A stretch of DNA of 64,000 bases, taken from positions 434,001-498,000 of the forward strand of contig NZ_BLAJ01000002.1 in NCBI RefSeq assembly GCF_009176305.1. Reading direction: 5' to 3'. The notes under the pieces were generated by a model. That model did no database searches, was not told where the DNA came from, and saw nothing but the letters and a program-made list of their open reading frames with translations. The stretch is from Martinezella dioscoreae. Its GTDB lineage: Bacteria; Pseudomonadota; Alphaproteobacteria; Rhizobiales; Rhizobiaceae. Made by a program: the position numbers and the translations under genes. This document shows, piece after piece, positions 33,988-42,889 of the stretch. The stretch's first letter is position 1. Every line of letters starts with the position of its first letter.

Positions 33988-35724
33988 TTACTGTACCAGC
34001 ACAGGCTGCGTGCATCTTGCGTCGGTAACGCTCACATCGGCTTGCCCGATACCAAGACCGAGGAGGCCGAGTAGGCCGTACAGAACCTGATCGAGGGGCG
34101 CGGTCACGACTGACAGCGTATCGGCAACGGCTGAAAGCACCCCCGACGGCGTTCCAATGGTCAAGATGAGCAATTGGATGGTGATCGTCGCGTTTTTCAG
34201 AAGCGACGAGACCGTGGACGTCAGGACAGTACTGGTGGAAACCGTCTTGATCGTACCTGCCGAAATCTCCGAAGGCTGAAAGTTCAATCGTGTCGGGCTC
34301 ATATTAGCGATATCGACCTGCGCACTCGCAATCACTTTGAGAAGAAGGGAATCGATGATCGCAGCCGGCGTTACCCGCGGCTCAGAGCCGAAGTTTACGA
34401 AAGCAGACGTATTGACGTCACCAAGATCTACCTCGGCAACACCGGGCACGGCGTCTATCCCGACGACCGCGTTTGGCATGGAACCGCCGACACAGGTGAT
34501 CGAGGCAAGCTTGGCTTCCGCGGGAGCAAGCTCGATATAGAGGGGAACCCTGAGCTTCAACCCGGCGATCAGCGACAGGCCGGTGACGGCGACTTCGAGC
34601 GCGGCACGGACTTGCGGCGTACGAACGATCGTGCCCGGAGCGCCCACGGCAAGGGCCGGCGTCTGCTGGGACATTTCCCCGATCGCCAGCGTCAGCTTCG
34701 CGGTCGCGACGCCTGGCAGAGCGGCCCCGAGATCGATCGCGATCTGTCTTTGCTGGTTGGCAGCCATTGCGGTCGCCGAGATCAAATCCAGCACGTTCAT
34801 GGTGGCCGTCAGATTGGGGGAGGTGCCGACGACATTGCTCCCCAACGGACCGAGATTCACGATATCCTGCAGCTTGACGGTCAGCTTCGTTGTGCCGAGC
34901 GTCTTGCCGAGATTGTTGATGAGGGTCACGACTCCGGTCGAAAGATTGGTCGACTTGCCAAGAGCGCCGAGAATCTTGTCATAGGTGACGTCAGTTGCCA
35001 GAAGCTCGTTATAGCTCACGCCAGTAAGCTTGAGATCCGTAGCCAGCAGATTGAGAAAGCTCAGAAGATTGACATTCGCGCTGACAAGCGACTGATAATC
35101 GGCGACTTTCAGAGAGATTTGCGTTCCTAGCAACGTGCCAAGGAGCTGGTTCAGAATACCGCCATTGAGGCTCGCAAGCCGCGATCCCACCGAAAAGGCA
35201 GCCAGACGCTCGCTGGACGCGGTGCCCGTCGCGCTCAAGGTCGGCGGCGTGGCAAAGGCGGAAGCGAAAGGCATCACCGCCTTTTGGGTCAATGTCACCT
35301 TGACGGAATCATACGGCGAGGTTCCCGTGGAAGAGAAGCGGTTTGCAAGGGGGATCGATGTATCTGCCGTGTAGGTGCCGAGGACCAGATTGGCCATGGT
35401 CTCATATTGACCGGAGTTGGCCGCAGCTGCGGTGACGAGCCCGTTGCTCGTCATATAGTTGCTGCCGGAGGCAACTGCCGCGGTCGTGCCATTGCTCTGG
35501 AGATTGTTCAGAAGCGCAGTCCGCGCATTTGCGATATCGGAAGCAGCCGATATCGCGCCGATGTCGCTCAATTGCTGCAGGCGCCGTTGCTGCAGCGTCA
35601 TCATGCCGTAATCGATGCCGAGGCCAAGGCAATAGAGGATGAGGGGCGAGACGAGCGCAGTCGTGATGGCGACGTTTCCTCGCCTGTCCCGCAGAGAAGC
35701 GAGCCGACCGAGAAGCCGCTGCAT
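33988..35724 (-). CDS. TadG-like Flp pilus-assembly protein
   Basis: The 578-aa product has the TadG/RcpC-associated N-terminus: a basic start, then RRGNVAITTALVSPLILYCLG with one membrane helix (residues about 16-38), then DYGMMTLQQRRLQQLSD. The remaining 500 residues are Ser/Thr/Ala/Leu-rich and exposed outside the membrane. Only one or two cysteines are present. It overlaps the tadE-like stop. The other tad genes (cpaA-F, flp) are absent here, so this pair may serve a distant tad locus or a separate envelope role. Confidence 0.82.
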   Translation of the reverse strand: MQRLLGRLASLRDRRGNVAITTALVSPLILYCLGLGIDYGMMTLQQRRLQQLSDIGAISAASDIANARTALLNNLQSNGTTAAVASGSNYMTSNGLVTAAAANSGQYETMANLVLGTYTADTSIPLANRFSSTGTSPYDSVKVTLTQKAVMPFASAFATPPTLSATGTASSERLAAFSVGSRLASLNGGILNQLLGTLLGTQISLKVADYQSLVSANVNLLSFLNLLATDLKLTGVSYNELLATDVTYDKILGALGKSTNLSTGVVTLINNLGKTLGTTKLTVKLQDIVNLGPLGSNVVGTSPNLTATMNVLDLISATAMAANQQRQIAIDLGAALPGVATAKLTLAIGEMSQQTPALAVGAPGTIVRTPQVRAALEVAVTGLSLIAGLKLRVPLYIELAPAEAKLASITCVGGSMPNAVVGIDAVPGVAEVDLGDVNTSAFVNFGSEPRVTPAAIIDSLLLKVIASAQVDIANMSPTRLNFQPSEISAGTIKTVSTSTVLTSTVSSLLKNATITIQLLILTIGTPSGVLSAVADTLSVVTAPLDQVLYGLLGLLGLGIGQADVSVTDARCTQPVLVQ

Positions 35725-36146
35725 CAGAGACCTCCGAGCCGGATGGTCGAATAGCGGCGGATGGTTTGATCCGGCATCGCAAAGGTATAGAGGTTCCAGA
35801 TCGGAAGAGCCGACGCGTCATAGCTGGCGCTGACCGTGAATTGATTGACATTGGTCGGGTCGGTGGCGACGGTTATCGTCAACTTGCTCTTGTCGATGAA
35901 AGCGTCGTTGATCGTCGAATTGGTGACGAAGCTTTGAACCAGCTGGCTTCGCTCGTCCGCCGACAACCCGGCGATTGCCGTGCGAGCAGCGTCGGCCGTC
36001 AATTGCTGCAGCGAATGAGCGGCGGTAAGATAGATGGCAAAGGCAACCAGCGTGAGAAGCAGAAGGAAAAAAAGCGGCGCGATGAGAGCGAATTCGACTG
36101 CTGCGGCGCCCTCTTTCTCCCTGTTGAAATGAGAAACACGATACAT
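35724..36146 (-). CDS. TadE-like pseudopilin
   Basis: The 140-aa product has the TadE opening KEGAAAVEFALIAPLFFLLLL with Glu following the Ala run, as in prepilin-like TadE processed by TadV. A single hydrophobic helix spans about residues 18-42. AAGGAG is 9 bases before the ATG. It is the first of the tadE-tadG pair and overlaps tadG. Upstream is an AT-rich region with inverted repeats. Confidence 0.86.
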   Translation of the reverse strand: MYRVSHFNREKEGAAAVEFALIAPLFFLLLLTLVAFAIYLTAAHSLQQLTADAARTAIAGLSADERSQLVQSFVTNSTINDAFIDKSKLTITVATDPTNVNQFTVSASYDASALPIWNLYTFAMPDQTIRRYSTIRLGGL

Positions 36147-36475
36147 GGTCCTGTCTCCTTCAATCGACCTTCATCTGCGCGATGACAGTCGAGGAGACCT
36201 TAGGCTTCGGACGTTAATTTTATATTTCTAAATAAGATATTTTCTAATATTATTTATATCTTAAAGATATCGAATACTTAACCAAATCATTATTTCACTG
36301 AGAATAATCAGCCTTGGCAAAATCCTGAGCATGAAAAACTTGCCAGATAGAATATTAGCACCATGACCTTCCGTTTGCAGTCGATGGAAATCTTTCCTTT
36401 CCAGCCGCTGCTTCTCGCCCGCGCCGCACCTTCGACAGCGCCAGCCTTTTCGATGCCCAGATCAATAGCAGACAT
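36147..36475. promoter_or_regulatory. AT-rich region upstream of tadE with nested inverted repeats
   Basis: These 329 bases hold no convincing gene; a 60-codon open frame on the plus strand has no family features. Bases 36213-36310 are strikingly AT-rich against the GC-rich background. TAAGATAT (36233-36240) pairs with ATATCTTA (36256-36263), and ATATCTT-A-AAGATAT (36256-36270) is a second perfect inverted repeat. This could be an operator or a binding zone for an AT-preferring silencer. Confidence 0.5.
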
Positions 36476-36685
36476 CTACTTTTTCTTCGGCACCAGATCC
36501 CAGCCGCCCTGGATGTTTCTCACGAAACGGCAGTTTCCTTTGTAATAGGTGACGGCACCCGTCCGATCCACCTTGATAGACGTGGGCGGCAATTGCGTCG
36601 CTGCCTTCAGCCGCTCGACCATGTCAAGCGCCTCCTGCCTCTTTCCCGCGCGGATCAGCGCCATCAGTTTCGACTCTTGTTTCAT
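36476..36685 (-). CDS. Small hypothetical protein, 69 aa
   Basis: The product starts MKQESKLMALIRAGKRQEALD and ends GNCRFVRNIQGGWDLVPKKK. It is basic and has no signal peptide or membrane segment. The ATG at 36685 has GGGAG 9 bases upstream, which makes it more credible than the longer frame from 36874. I do not recognise a family. It lies 73 bases after the hyu-ABC operon. Confidence 0.6.
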   Translation of the reverse strand: MKQESKLMALIRAGKRQEALDMVERLKAATQLPPTSIKVDRTGAVTYYKGNCRFVRNIQGGWDLVPKKK

Positions 36686-36758
36686 CCTCTGTACTCCCGT
36701 TGATGGAGGTCTAAGGGCGGGCGGAACTTGCGATTTGTCAGTCCTATTTGCATATCGA

Positions 36759-37559
36759 TCACCCCACTCGGCGTTGCATGAGCAGCGAACGCAGTGCCAC
36801 GGCCACCACGCAGACGCTGGAAACAAGGAAGATTGCGCCCGACATCGCATAGATCGTCGGCGACGCGCCGGCATTCATCTTGCCGAACAGCACGACCGGC
36901 AAGGTGTTCTGGCGGCCTGCCAGATAGAAGGCGCGCGTGAATTCGTTAAGGGACAGCAGGAACGAAAAGATGAAGGCGCTGACGAGGCCGGGCCGGATCA
37001 ATGGCAGGGTAATATCCCAGAACTGCCGGAAGCGTCCGGCACCGAGATCGTCCGCCGCCATCAGGTAGGTCCGCTTGACCGCGGCAAAGCTCGTCAGGAT
37101 GACGATAAAGGCGAAGGGCATTGCCCATAAAAGATGGCCGGCAATGACAGTCAAAGCCGATGCCTTCACGCCGGCGCGGCTGATCACGGTCGAAAGCGCC
37201 AGCCCCTGGATGACGCCTGGGACGAACATCGGCAGCAGCACTGTCAGGAACCAGAGGCTGCGCCCGCGATGAAGCTCGCGATGCGCCAGCACCGCGCCGA
37301 GCGACAGCAGCGTCGCAATGACGGCCGTCGCAAACGCAATAACGATCGACTGGCCGAGCGCGGCGATGGGCGCGCTTTCCGAGCCGAGTGCGAGGTACCA
37401 TTTCGGGGTAATGTCCGAGAAATGCGGCAGCCCCGGCTGCAGCGCCGGGCTGAACGAGACACCGAGCAAATAAAGCGGCGGCGCATAGATCACGATGAGA
37501 CCGAAGATGGTCAGCGTCCAGATGACGATGCGCGGGGTTGCTCCTTCCCTGACGATCAT
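36759..37559 (-). CDS. ABC transporter permease, PotC-like (hyu operon)
   Basis: The 266-aa membrane protein has about six helices and the EAA-type loop YLMAADDLGAGRFRQFWDITLPLIRPG. FSFLLSLNEFTRAF follows, as in PotC. Its ATG overlaps the stop of the upstream permease as ATGA. The open frame runs 256 codons further upstream, but that part is a shadow of the other permease. Last gene of the hyuBA-transporter operon. Confidence 0.93.
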   Translation of the reverse strand: MIVREGATPRIVIWTLTIFGLIVIYAPPLYLLGVSFSPALQPGLPHFSDITPKWYLALGSESAPIAALGQSIVIAFATAVIATLLSLGAVLAHRELHRGRSLWFLTVLLPMFVPGVIQGLALSTVISRAGVKASALTVIAGHLLWAMPFAFIVILTSFAAVKRTYLMAADDLGAGRFRQFWDITLPLIRPGLVSAFIFSFLLSLNEFTRAFYLAGRQNTLPVVLFGKMNAGASPTIYAMSGAIFLVSSVCVVAVALRSLLMQRRVG

Positions 37560-38410
37560 TGGCCTCGCTCCTCGAATAGCGAGGAGAGGCCGAACAGGGC
37601 ATCCCCGATCAGCACCAGCCCAAAGACGATGACGAGCATCAGAGTCGAAATCGCAAAGGCGAGCGGAAAATTGGCGACGCGCATGACGTCGTTGATCATC
37701 ACCGAGACGATTGAAGCGCCGGCACCGCCGAGCATCTGCACCTCCGTCGAGGAGCCGGCAACCATGACGAAGACGAACAGGAAGCCAGCGAAGACGCCGG
37801 AATAGGTCAGCGGCAGCAGGACGGTGCGGACCATCGTCCAGAACCCAGCGCCGAGATCGCGCGAGGCCGCAAGCGCGATCGTATCGACGCGGCGCATGGA
37901 AAGCAGGATGGGGAAGGTCGCGAACGGCAGATAGGAGGCGACCAGCCCGACGATGACAGCGAAATTGCTGAACAGCAGCCAGTCGAGCGGCGCATCGGTG
38001 ATGCCAGCCTGCTGAAGGAGCGTGTTGATGACACCGGTACGGCCGAGCAGCAGCCGCCAGGAGAAGGAACGAATGAGATAGGACGTGAAAAACGGGATGG
38101 TAAGCAGGGCCGCAAGCACGACAGACAGGGTGCGGCCAGCCAGGAAATACATCGCATAGGCGGTGGGATAGGCGATGATGAGGCAGATAGCTGATGCCAG
38201 GAACGCCTTGCCAAGGGTGGACAGGAACACGCTCCACCGCCCGGCCTCCAGAATGGCGCCGTAAGCGGCGAGGCTGAATTCCGGCTTGATCCAATAGGTG
38301 GCGGAATCCCAGGCGCAGAAGCTCCACACGATAACGAGAACGAGCGGCGCAAGGCCGAGCACGAGGATCGCCGCAAGCGGAGCAGCAAGCAATAGAACTG
38401 GTGTCTTCAT
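37556..38410 (-). CDS. ABC transporter permease, PotB-like (hyu operon)
   Basis: The 284-aa membrane protein starts with a helix immediately (MKTPVLLLAAPLAAILVLG), then about five more. The EAA-type loop is IALAASRDLGAGFWTMVRTVLLPLTYSG. AAGGAG lies 11 bases before the ATG. It pairs with the PotC-like permease and is separated from the binding-protein gene by a strong stem-loop. Confidence 0.93.
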   Translation of the reverse strand: MKTPVLLLAAPLAAILVLGLAPLVLVIVWSFCAWDSATYWIKPEFSLAAYGAILEAGRWSVFLSTLGKAFLASAICLIIAYPTAYAMYFLAGRTLSVVLAALLTIPFFTSYLIRSFSWRLLLGRTGVINTLLQQAGITDAPLDWLLFSNFAVIVGLVASYLPFATFPILLSMRRVDTIALAASRDLGAGFWTMVRTVLLPLTYSGVFAGFLFVFVMVAGSSTEVQMLGGAGASIVSVMINDVMRVANFPLAFAISTLMLVIVFGLVLIGDALFGLSSLFEERGQ

Positions 38411-38452
38411 GGTCTAACCCTCTCCTTTCTCTCGGCGTGGATACCGTTGGCT

Positions 38453-38490
38453 CGGGGCCGACCTGTCCTTCGACAGATGTGCCAGCCCCG
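38453..38490 (-). other. Two-part stem-loop between the binding-protein and permease genes
   Basis: Outer stem: 38453-38462 pairs with 38481-38490 over 10 positions, two of them G-U. Inner stem: CTGTC (38463-38467) pairs with GACAG (38472-38476), tetraloop of 4, with a 4-base bulge between the stems. It lies 15 bases after the binding-protein stop, so it may stabilise that mRNA end and lower permease expression. Confidence 0.6.
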
Positions 38491-38505
38491 ATCCATCGTG
38501 TTAAA

Positions 38506-39678
38506 TCAGGCGTTGCGCAGCTTCTGCCACCACTCCTCGTAGAGTTGGAAATTGTCCGGGCGGCAATTCTGCCAGTAGACCTTTCCGGAGAACTTGGCCT
38601 TCACATGATCGGCGAGCTTGGCGACGTCATCGGCCTTATATTCATCCGGATGGGCCTTGGCGTAGGCGAGGTTGTTGTCGGTCGGCACGAGATAGCCACG
38701 CGCCTTGCCGAGCTCGCAACCGTAGAGGCCGGCAAGCAGGCCATCGACGAACTTATGGGCGACGTCGGCCTTGCCGCGCTCCGTGGCGCCCTTCAGCAAT
38801 ACCGTATTGTTGCCCCAGCCTTCGTAGCCTTCGACGGGAGCTGCATACTCCACCTGAAGCCCGCGCTTGCGGCCCTCATAGACGATCGGCTCCCAGCCGG
38901 TCATGGCGTCGACCTCCTCGTTCGCCACCAGCTGCACGCCCTGTTCCCAGCCATTCCAGAAGGTGCGGAACTGGCCATCCTTCTTGTGCTTGATCAGGAA
39001 CTCCATGACGAGACCGAGCTCGGATTCCGTCAGGTTGCCCGGCTCCTTGATCGGCTTGTTCTCGGCTTCCTTCAGATAGATGGCGGTGAAGATGGCACTG
39101 TTGATCCACGCATCTTCCATCGCGACACGACCCTTCAACTTAGGATCGAAGATGACACCATAGCTGTCGACCTTGCCGAGCTTGTCGGGGCGGTAGATGA
39201 TGGAGTCGGCGTTGACGACGGTGGGAATGCCGTACTGCTTGCCCTCATAGGTCAAGGTCGGGATATCCTTGGCCCATTGCCAGATGCCGGCGAAATTCGA
39301 GATCTTGGAGACGTCCCAGGGGGCAATCAGACCCTGCTTGGCAAGCTCGCGCTCGGCGCCGCCCTGAAAGCCGCCGACATCGAAGAGATCGTTGGCATTG
39401 CCGGCAGCAAGGCGCGCGACCACCGGCCCGACATCGTTGCCGTTATCGGTAAACTCGGGCGAAACGCCACTTTGGCGAGTAAACTCCTGCCATTTGTCGC
39501 CGATATCGAGCGTGGCGGTGCCCCAGAATGCAACCGCAGCATCATCGGCCATGGCACTCGTTGCAGAAAGCCCGCCAACGGTGAGTGCGGCTGCACCCGC
39601 GCCCATCAGCTTGAGCATGTCACGGCGCTGCATGTTACTCCTCAAGGCGGAGGAGACGAGATTATTGCTCTTGTTCAT
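38506..39678 (-). CDS. PotD-like periplasmic solute-binding protein, Tat-type signal (hyu operon)
   Basis: The 390-aa product has a twin-arginine leader NMQRRDMLKLMGAG, a hydrophobic AAALTVGGL and likely cleavage after TSAMA. The mature part has WAKDIPTLTYEGKQYGIP, NADSIIYRPDKLG and NGWEQGVQLVANEEVDAM. The start is the ATG at 39678, with AAGGG 9 bases upstream. It probably binds the hydantoin, lactam or related amide handled by HyuA/HyuB. Confidence 0.93.
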   Translation of the reverse strand: MNKSNNLVSSALRSNMQRRDMLKLMGAGAAALTVGGLSATSAMADDAAVAFWGTATLDIGDKWQEFTRQSGVSPEFTDNGNDVGPVVARLAAGNANDLFDVGGFQGGAERELAKQGLIAPWDVSKISNFAGIWQWAKDIPTLTYEGKQYGIPTVVNADSIIYRPDKLGKVDSYGVIFDPKLKGRVAMEDAWINSAIFTAIYLKEAENKPIKEPGNLTESELGLVMEFLIKHKKDGQFRTFWNGWEQGVQLVANEEVDAMTGWEPIVYEGRKRGLQVEYAAPVEGYEGWGNNTVLLKGATERGKADVAHKFVDGLLAGLYGCELGKARGYLVPTDNNLAYAKAHPDEYKADDVAKLADHVKAKFSGKVYWQNCRPDNFQLYEEWWQKLRNA

Positions 39679-39726
39679 CGTGTCATTCCCTTCCCTCATT
39701 TTTCGCTTGTGTCAGCTATTCGGGTT

Positions 39727-40824
39727 CTACTCATCGCCTCCAGCCAGAGCCGGTATTCCGGAACGGTCGATCAGGAGCGCAGCACCCGGCTTTAGACACA
39801 CGCGCACGCTTTCGCCCGGCAAGGGCGGAGTCGCGTCCGCGCTAGTCGTTAACACCACGCGCTGGCTGTCGGCGAAAGCGAGCGTAACGTCATGGCTGAG
39901 TCCGCGATAGATGCTTTCGACAACCTTAAGTTCAATTATTTCGCCCGGCTCTTCGGCAGCCGGGATCAGCTCAATTCGGTCCGGGCGGATTGCGACAAGC
40001 GCATCGGACGGAGGCGCCGCTCCGGAAAAGCTCGCACCGATGCGCTGTCCCGCAACCGTAACGAGAGCCCTGCCGCCTGAAACCGAAATGCTTTCGGGCC
40101 TGAGGAGCGTATCGATGCCGACAAAACGGGCAACGAAGGCATTGGCCGGTGCCTCGAAGAAGCGCGACGGCACATCGGTCTGCTCGATCCGCCCCTTGTG
40201 CATGACAGCCATCCGATCGGAAAGGCTGAGCGCCTCGTCCTGATTGTGGGTAACCAGGATAAAGGTCGCACCGGTACGCTTGTGAAGGCGGCCGAATTCG
40301 TCGCGCATCTGCTGGCGCAACCGCTCGTCAAGCCCGGTCAGAGGTTCGTCGAGCAGAAGAATGCCCGGTTCCATGACGAGCGCGCGAGCCAGCGCAACGC
40401 GCTGGCGCTGGCCGCCTGAGAGGAGATTGACGTCGCGATCCGCAAAACCCGAAAGTTCGACGAGGTCCAGTGCGCCATCGACCTTGCTTTTCAGGGCGGC
40501 TCCGGCCAACCCGCGCAACTTCAGCCCATAGCCGACATTCTGGGCGACATTCATATGCGGAAAGAGCCCGAGCGACTGGAAAACGGTATTCACCGGCCGG
40601 CGGTTGGCCGGAACATCTGCCACGTCCCTTCCATCGAAAAGCACACGGCCCGAGGTGGGCTTGTCGAAGCCGCCGATCAGCTTCAGCAGAGAACTCTTGC
40701 CGCAACCGGACGAGCCGAGCAGCGTAAAGAACTCCCCTGCCCTGATGTCGAGCGTCACGTCGTCGACGGCACGCGTCGGCCCGTAATTTCTGACGATATG
40801 GTCGAGACCGATCGCTATCGCCAT
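39727..40824 (-). CDS. ABC transporter ATP-binding protein, PotA-like (hyu operon)
   Basis: The 365-aa product has Walker A GSSGCGKSS, FQSLGLFPH, LLSGGQRQR, LLLDEP and an H-loop THNQDEA with the histidine present. A C-terminal TOBE domain follows. The start is the ATG at 40824, two bases after the hyuA stop; an alternative ATG six codons earlier would overlap hyuA. It energises the permease pair at 36759-38410. Confidence 0.94.
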   Translation of the reverse strand: MAIAIGLDHIVRNYGPTRAVDDVTLDIRAGEFFTLLGSSGCGKSSLLKLIGGFDKPTSGRVLFDGRDVADVPANRRPVNTVFQSLGLFPHMNVAQNVGYGLKLRGLAGAALKSKVDGALDLVELSGFADRDVNLLSGGQRQRVALARALVMEPGILLLDEPLTGLDERLRQQMRDEFGRLHKRTGATFILVTHNQDEALSLSDRMAVMHKGRIEQTDVPSRFFEAPANAFVARFVGIDTLLRPESISVSGGRALVTVAGQRIGASFSGAAPPSDALVAIRPDRIELIPAAEEPGEIIELKVVESIYRGLSHDVTLAFADSQRVVLTTSADATPPLPGESVRVCLKPGAALLIDRSGIPALAGGDE

Positions 40825-40825
40825 G

Positions 40826-42889
40826 CTAGACGCTTCCCCCATCGCGTTCGCGGATGAGCAGCAAGCCCTCCTCGCTCACTTCCAGTTCCTGTCCGGCAAC
40901 AACCAGCGATGTCGCGGTTGCCTCCTCGATGATGAGAGGGCCGGCAATTCTCTCGGAAGACGGCAGTCGCATGCGCTCGTAGACCGGGCAGGACACCCAA
41001 CCGGTCGTCCCGCCGAAATAGACCTCGCGACGACCCTTGAGGGCTGCATCCAGCGACCGCCCGGTGCGATCGAGTTTCGGAATGGCAATGACCGGGCCGT
41101 GGAGCACAGCCTCCAGATGGATCATGGTAATCTCCACCGGCGAAGCGGGCAGGCAGAAGGTATAGGCGCGCTCATGCGCGGCATGGAAGCGTTCCGCAAA
41201 GCTTTCAGCATCGTCTTCCATTTCGAAGGGGGCGAAGACGCCGTGCTCCTGTCCGCGATACCGAGCTTCGACGCGGCAGGCGTAGCGTATCTCAGCCGCA
41301 TCGCCTTTGGAGAAATATCTGACTGCCTCACGCTTCAGCTCGTCGAAACGACGCTTCAGATTGCTGACGGCTTCAGGACCAAGGGGCGAGAACCACGTGC
41401 TGCGGAAATCGGCCCGTGGCTCCGCCGCCAGCATTCCCCAGGCCGAAAAGATGCCGGGATGCGGCGGCACGACTGTCATCTTCACACCGAGATCACGCCC
41501 GAGGCGGGCGGCAAGCGCCGGCCCCGCGCCCCCGGAAATGACAAAAGCGGCATCGCGCGGATCGTGTCCGCGCTGGACGGTTACCAGCTTCAACGCATTG
41601 ATCATCGACGCATGCGCAATCTCGACGATCGCGAGCGCCGCATCCTCGACCGATAGCTCCATCGGCTTGGCAACCGTCGCGATTGCCGCCGTAGCCTTGG
41701 ACTTATCGAGCTGCATCTGGCCGCCCGCGAAGCTTGCCGGATCGAAGATGCCAAGCGTCAGCAAAGCATCGGATAGCGTCGGCTTGTCGCCGCCACGGCC
41801 ATAGCAGGCAGGCCCGGGTGTCGAGCCAGCACTTTCCGGGCCGACGCAGAGCGCTCCGCGCTCATCGATGCGGGCAATCGAGCCGCCGCCGGCACCGATT
41901 TCGACGATATCGACCACCGGCACCTGCACCGGATAGCCGGGTGCGATGCGGGTGTGCTCGAGCTTGTATTCGCTGTCAAGCGTCGGGCGGCTATCGTGGA
42001 TCAGCGAGCATTTCGCCGTCGTGCCACCGACGTCGAGCGACAGCACTTCGGATTCGCCAAGCACGGTGCCGATACGCGCGGCACCCGCCACACCGCCGGC
42101 CGGCCCGGATTCGACCAATGTCAGCGGGCTCGTCTGTGCTTGATCGAAGGTGGAGATGCCGCCGTTCGACTGCATGGCATAATAGGGGCAGGTGAGATCA
42201 CGCTCGGTCAGCGCGCTTTCAAGCCGCGCAAAATAGCGCTTGATGATCGGCTGCACATAAGCGTTAAGCACGGCCGTATTGGAACGCTCATATTCCCGCC
42301 ATTGACGGGAAACCTCGTGGCTGGCGCAAACCGTGACATCCGGCAGCGCTTCGGCGATCGCCTTGGCACAGACGATCTCATGCTCGGGATTGGCATAGCT
42401 GTGGAGGAAGACGACGGCGACCGCCTCGACCTTGCGAGCGCGGCATTCACGGACGATCGGCTCGATATCGCCAAGCTCGATGGGCGTCAGCACCCGGCCT
42501 TTGGCATCCATGCGTTCGCGCACCTCGAAGCGCAGGCTGCGCGGCACAAAGGCTTCCGGGCTCTTGAACTGGAGATTGTAGAGATCGGGGCGATTGCCGC
42601 GGCCGATTTCCAAGACGTCGCGAAAGCCGGCGGTCGTCACGAGCGCCGTGCGGACGCCCTTTCGCTCCGTAATCGCGTTGATGACGGTTGTCCCGCCATG
42701 CGCAAAGAAAATCACGTCGCGCGCCGAAAGCCCGTCCTTCTTCTCGGCAAGCTCGATTGCCGCAAGCACACCTTCGGATTGGTCGTGAACGGTCGTCAGG
42801 CTCTTGGCGGTAAAGATCTCGCCCGTGCGCTCATCATAACCGACGAGGTCCGTAAAGGTACCGCCTACATCCGTCGCCAGTCTGATCAT
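40826..42889 (-). CDS. hyuA: Hydantoinase A / 5-oxoprolinase A family protein (HyuA)
   Basis: The 687-aa product has the ATP-binding acetate-kinase-like fold: TDVGGTFTDLVGYDE at the N-terminus, HGGTTVINAITERKG, SLDVGGTTAKCSLI and EIGAGGGSIARID. HyuA/HyuB pairs hydrolyse 5-oxoproline or N-methylhydantoin, or carboxylate acetophenone, with ATP. Its ATG overlaps the hyuB stop as ATGA. The co-transcribed ABC importer suggests the substrate is taken up from outside. Confidence 0.93.
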   Translation of the reverse strand: MIRLATDVGGTFTDLVGYDERTGEIFTAKSLTTVHDQSEGVLAAIELAEKKDGLSARDVIFFAHGGTTVINAITERKGVRTALVTTAGFRDVLEIGRGNRPDLYNLQFKSPEAFVPRSLRFEVRERMDAKGRVLTPIELGDIEPIVRECRARKVEAVAVVFLHSYANPEHEIVCAKAIAEALPDVTVCASHEVSRQWREYERSNTAVLNAYVQPIIKRYFARLESALTERDLTCPYYAMQSNGGISTFDQAQTSPLTLVESGPAGGVAGAARIGTVLGESEVLSLDVGGTTAKCSLIHDSRPTLDSEYKLEHTRIAPGYPVQVPVVDIVEIGAGGGSIARIDERGALCVGPESAGSTPGPACYGRGGDKPTLSDALLTLGIFDPASFAGGQMQLDKSKATAAIATVAKPMELSVEDAALAIVEIAHASMINALKLVTVQRGHDPRDAAFVISGGAGPALAARLGRDLGVKMTVVPPHPGIFSAWGMLAAEPRADFRSTWFSPLGPEAVSNLKRRFDELKREAVRYFSKGDAAEIRYACRVEARYRGQEHGVFAPFEMEDDAESFAERFHAAHERAYTFCLPASPVEITMIHLEAVLHGPVIAIPKLDRTGRSLDAALKGRREVYFGGTTGWVSCPVYERMRLPSSERIAGPLIIEEATATSLVVAGQELEVSEEGLLLIRERDGGSV

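Noticed and set aside
36363..36545. 60-codon plus-strand frame upstream of tadE
   Set aside because: No family features; it overlaps the end of the better-supported 69-aa minus-strand gene.
37560..38327. N-terminal 256-codon extension of the PotC-like permease
   Set aside because: It lies over the PotB-like permease in another frame, and the ATGA overlap at 37556-37559 gives a normal start.
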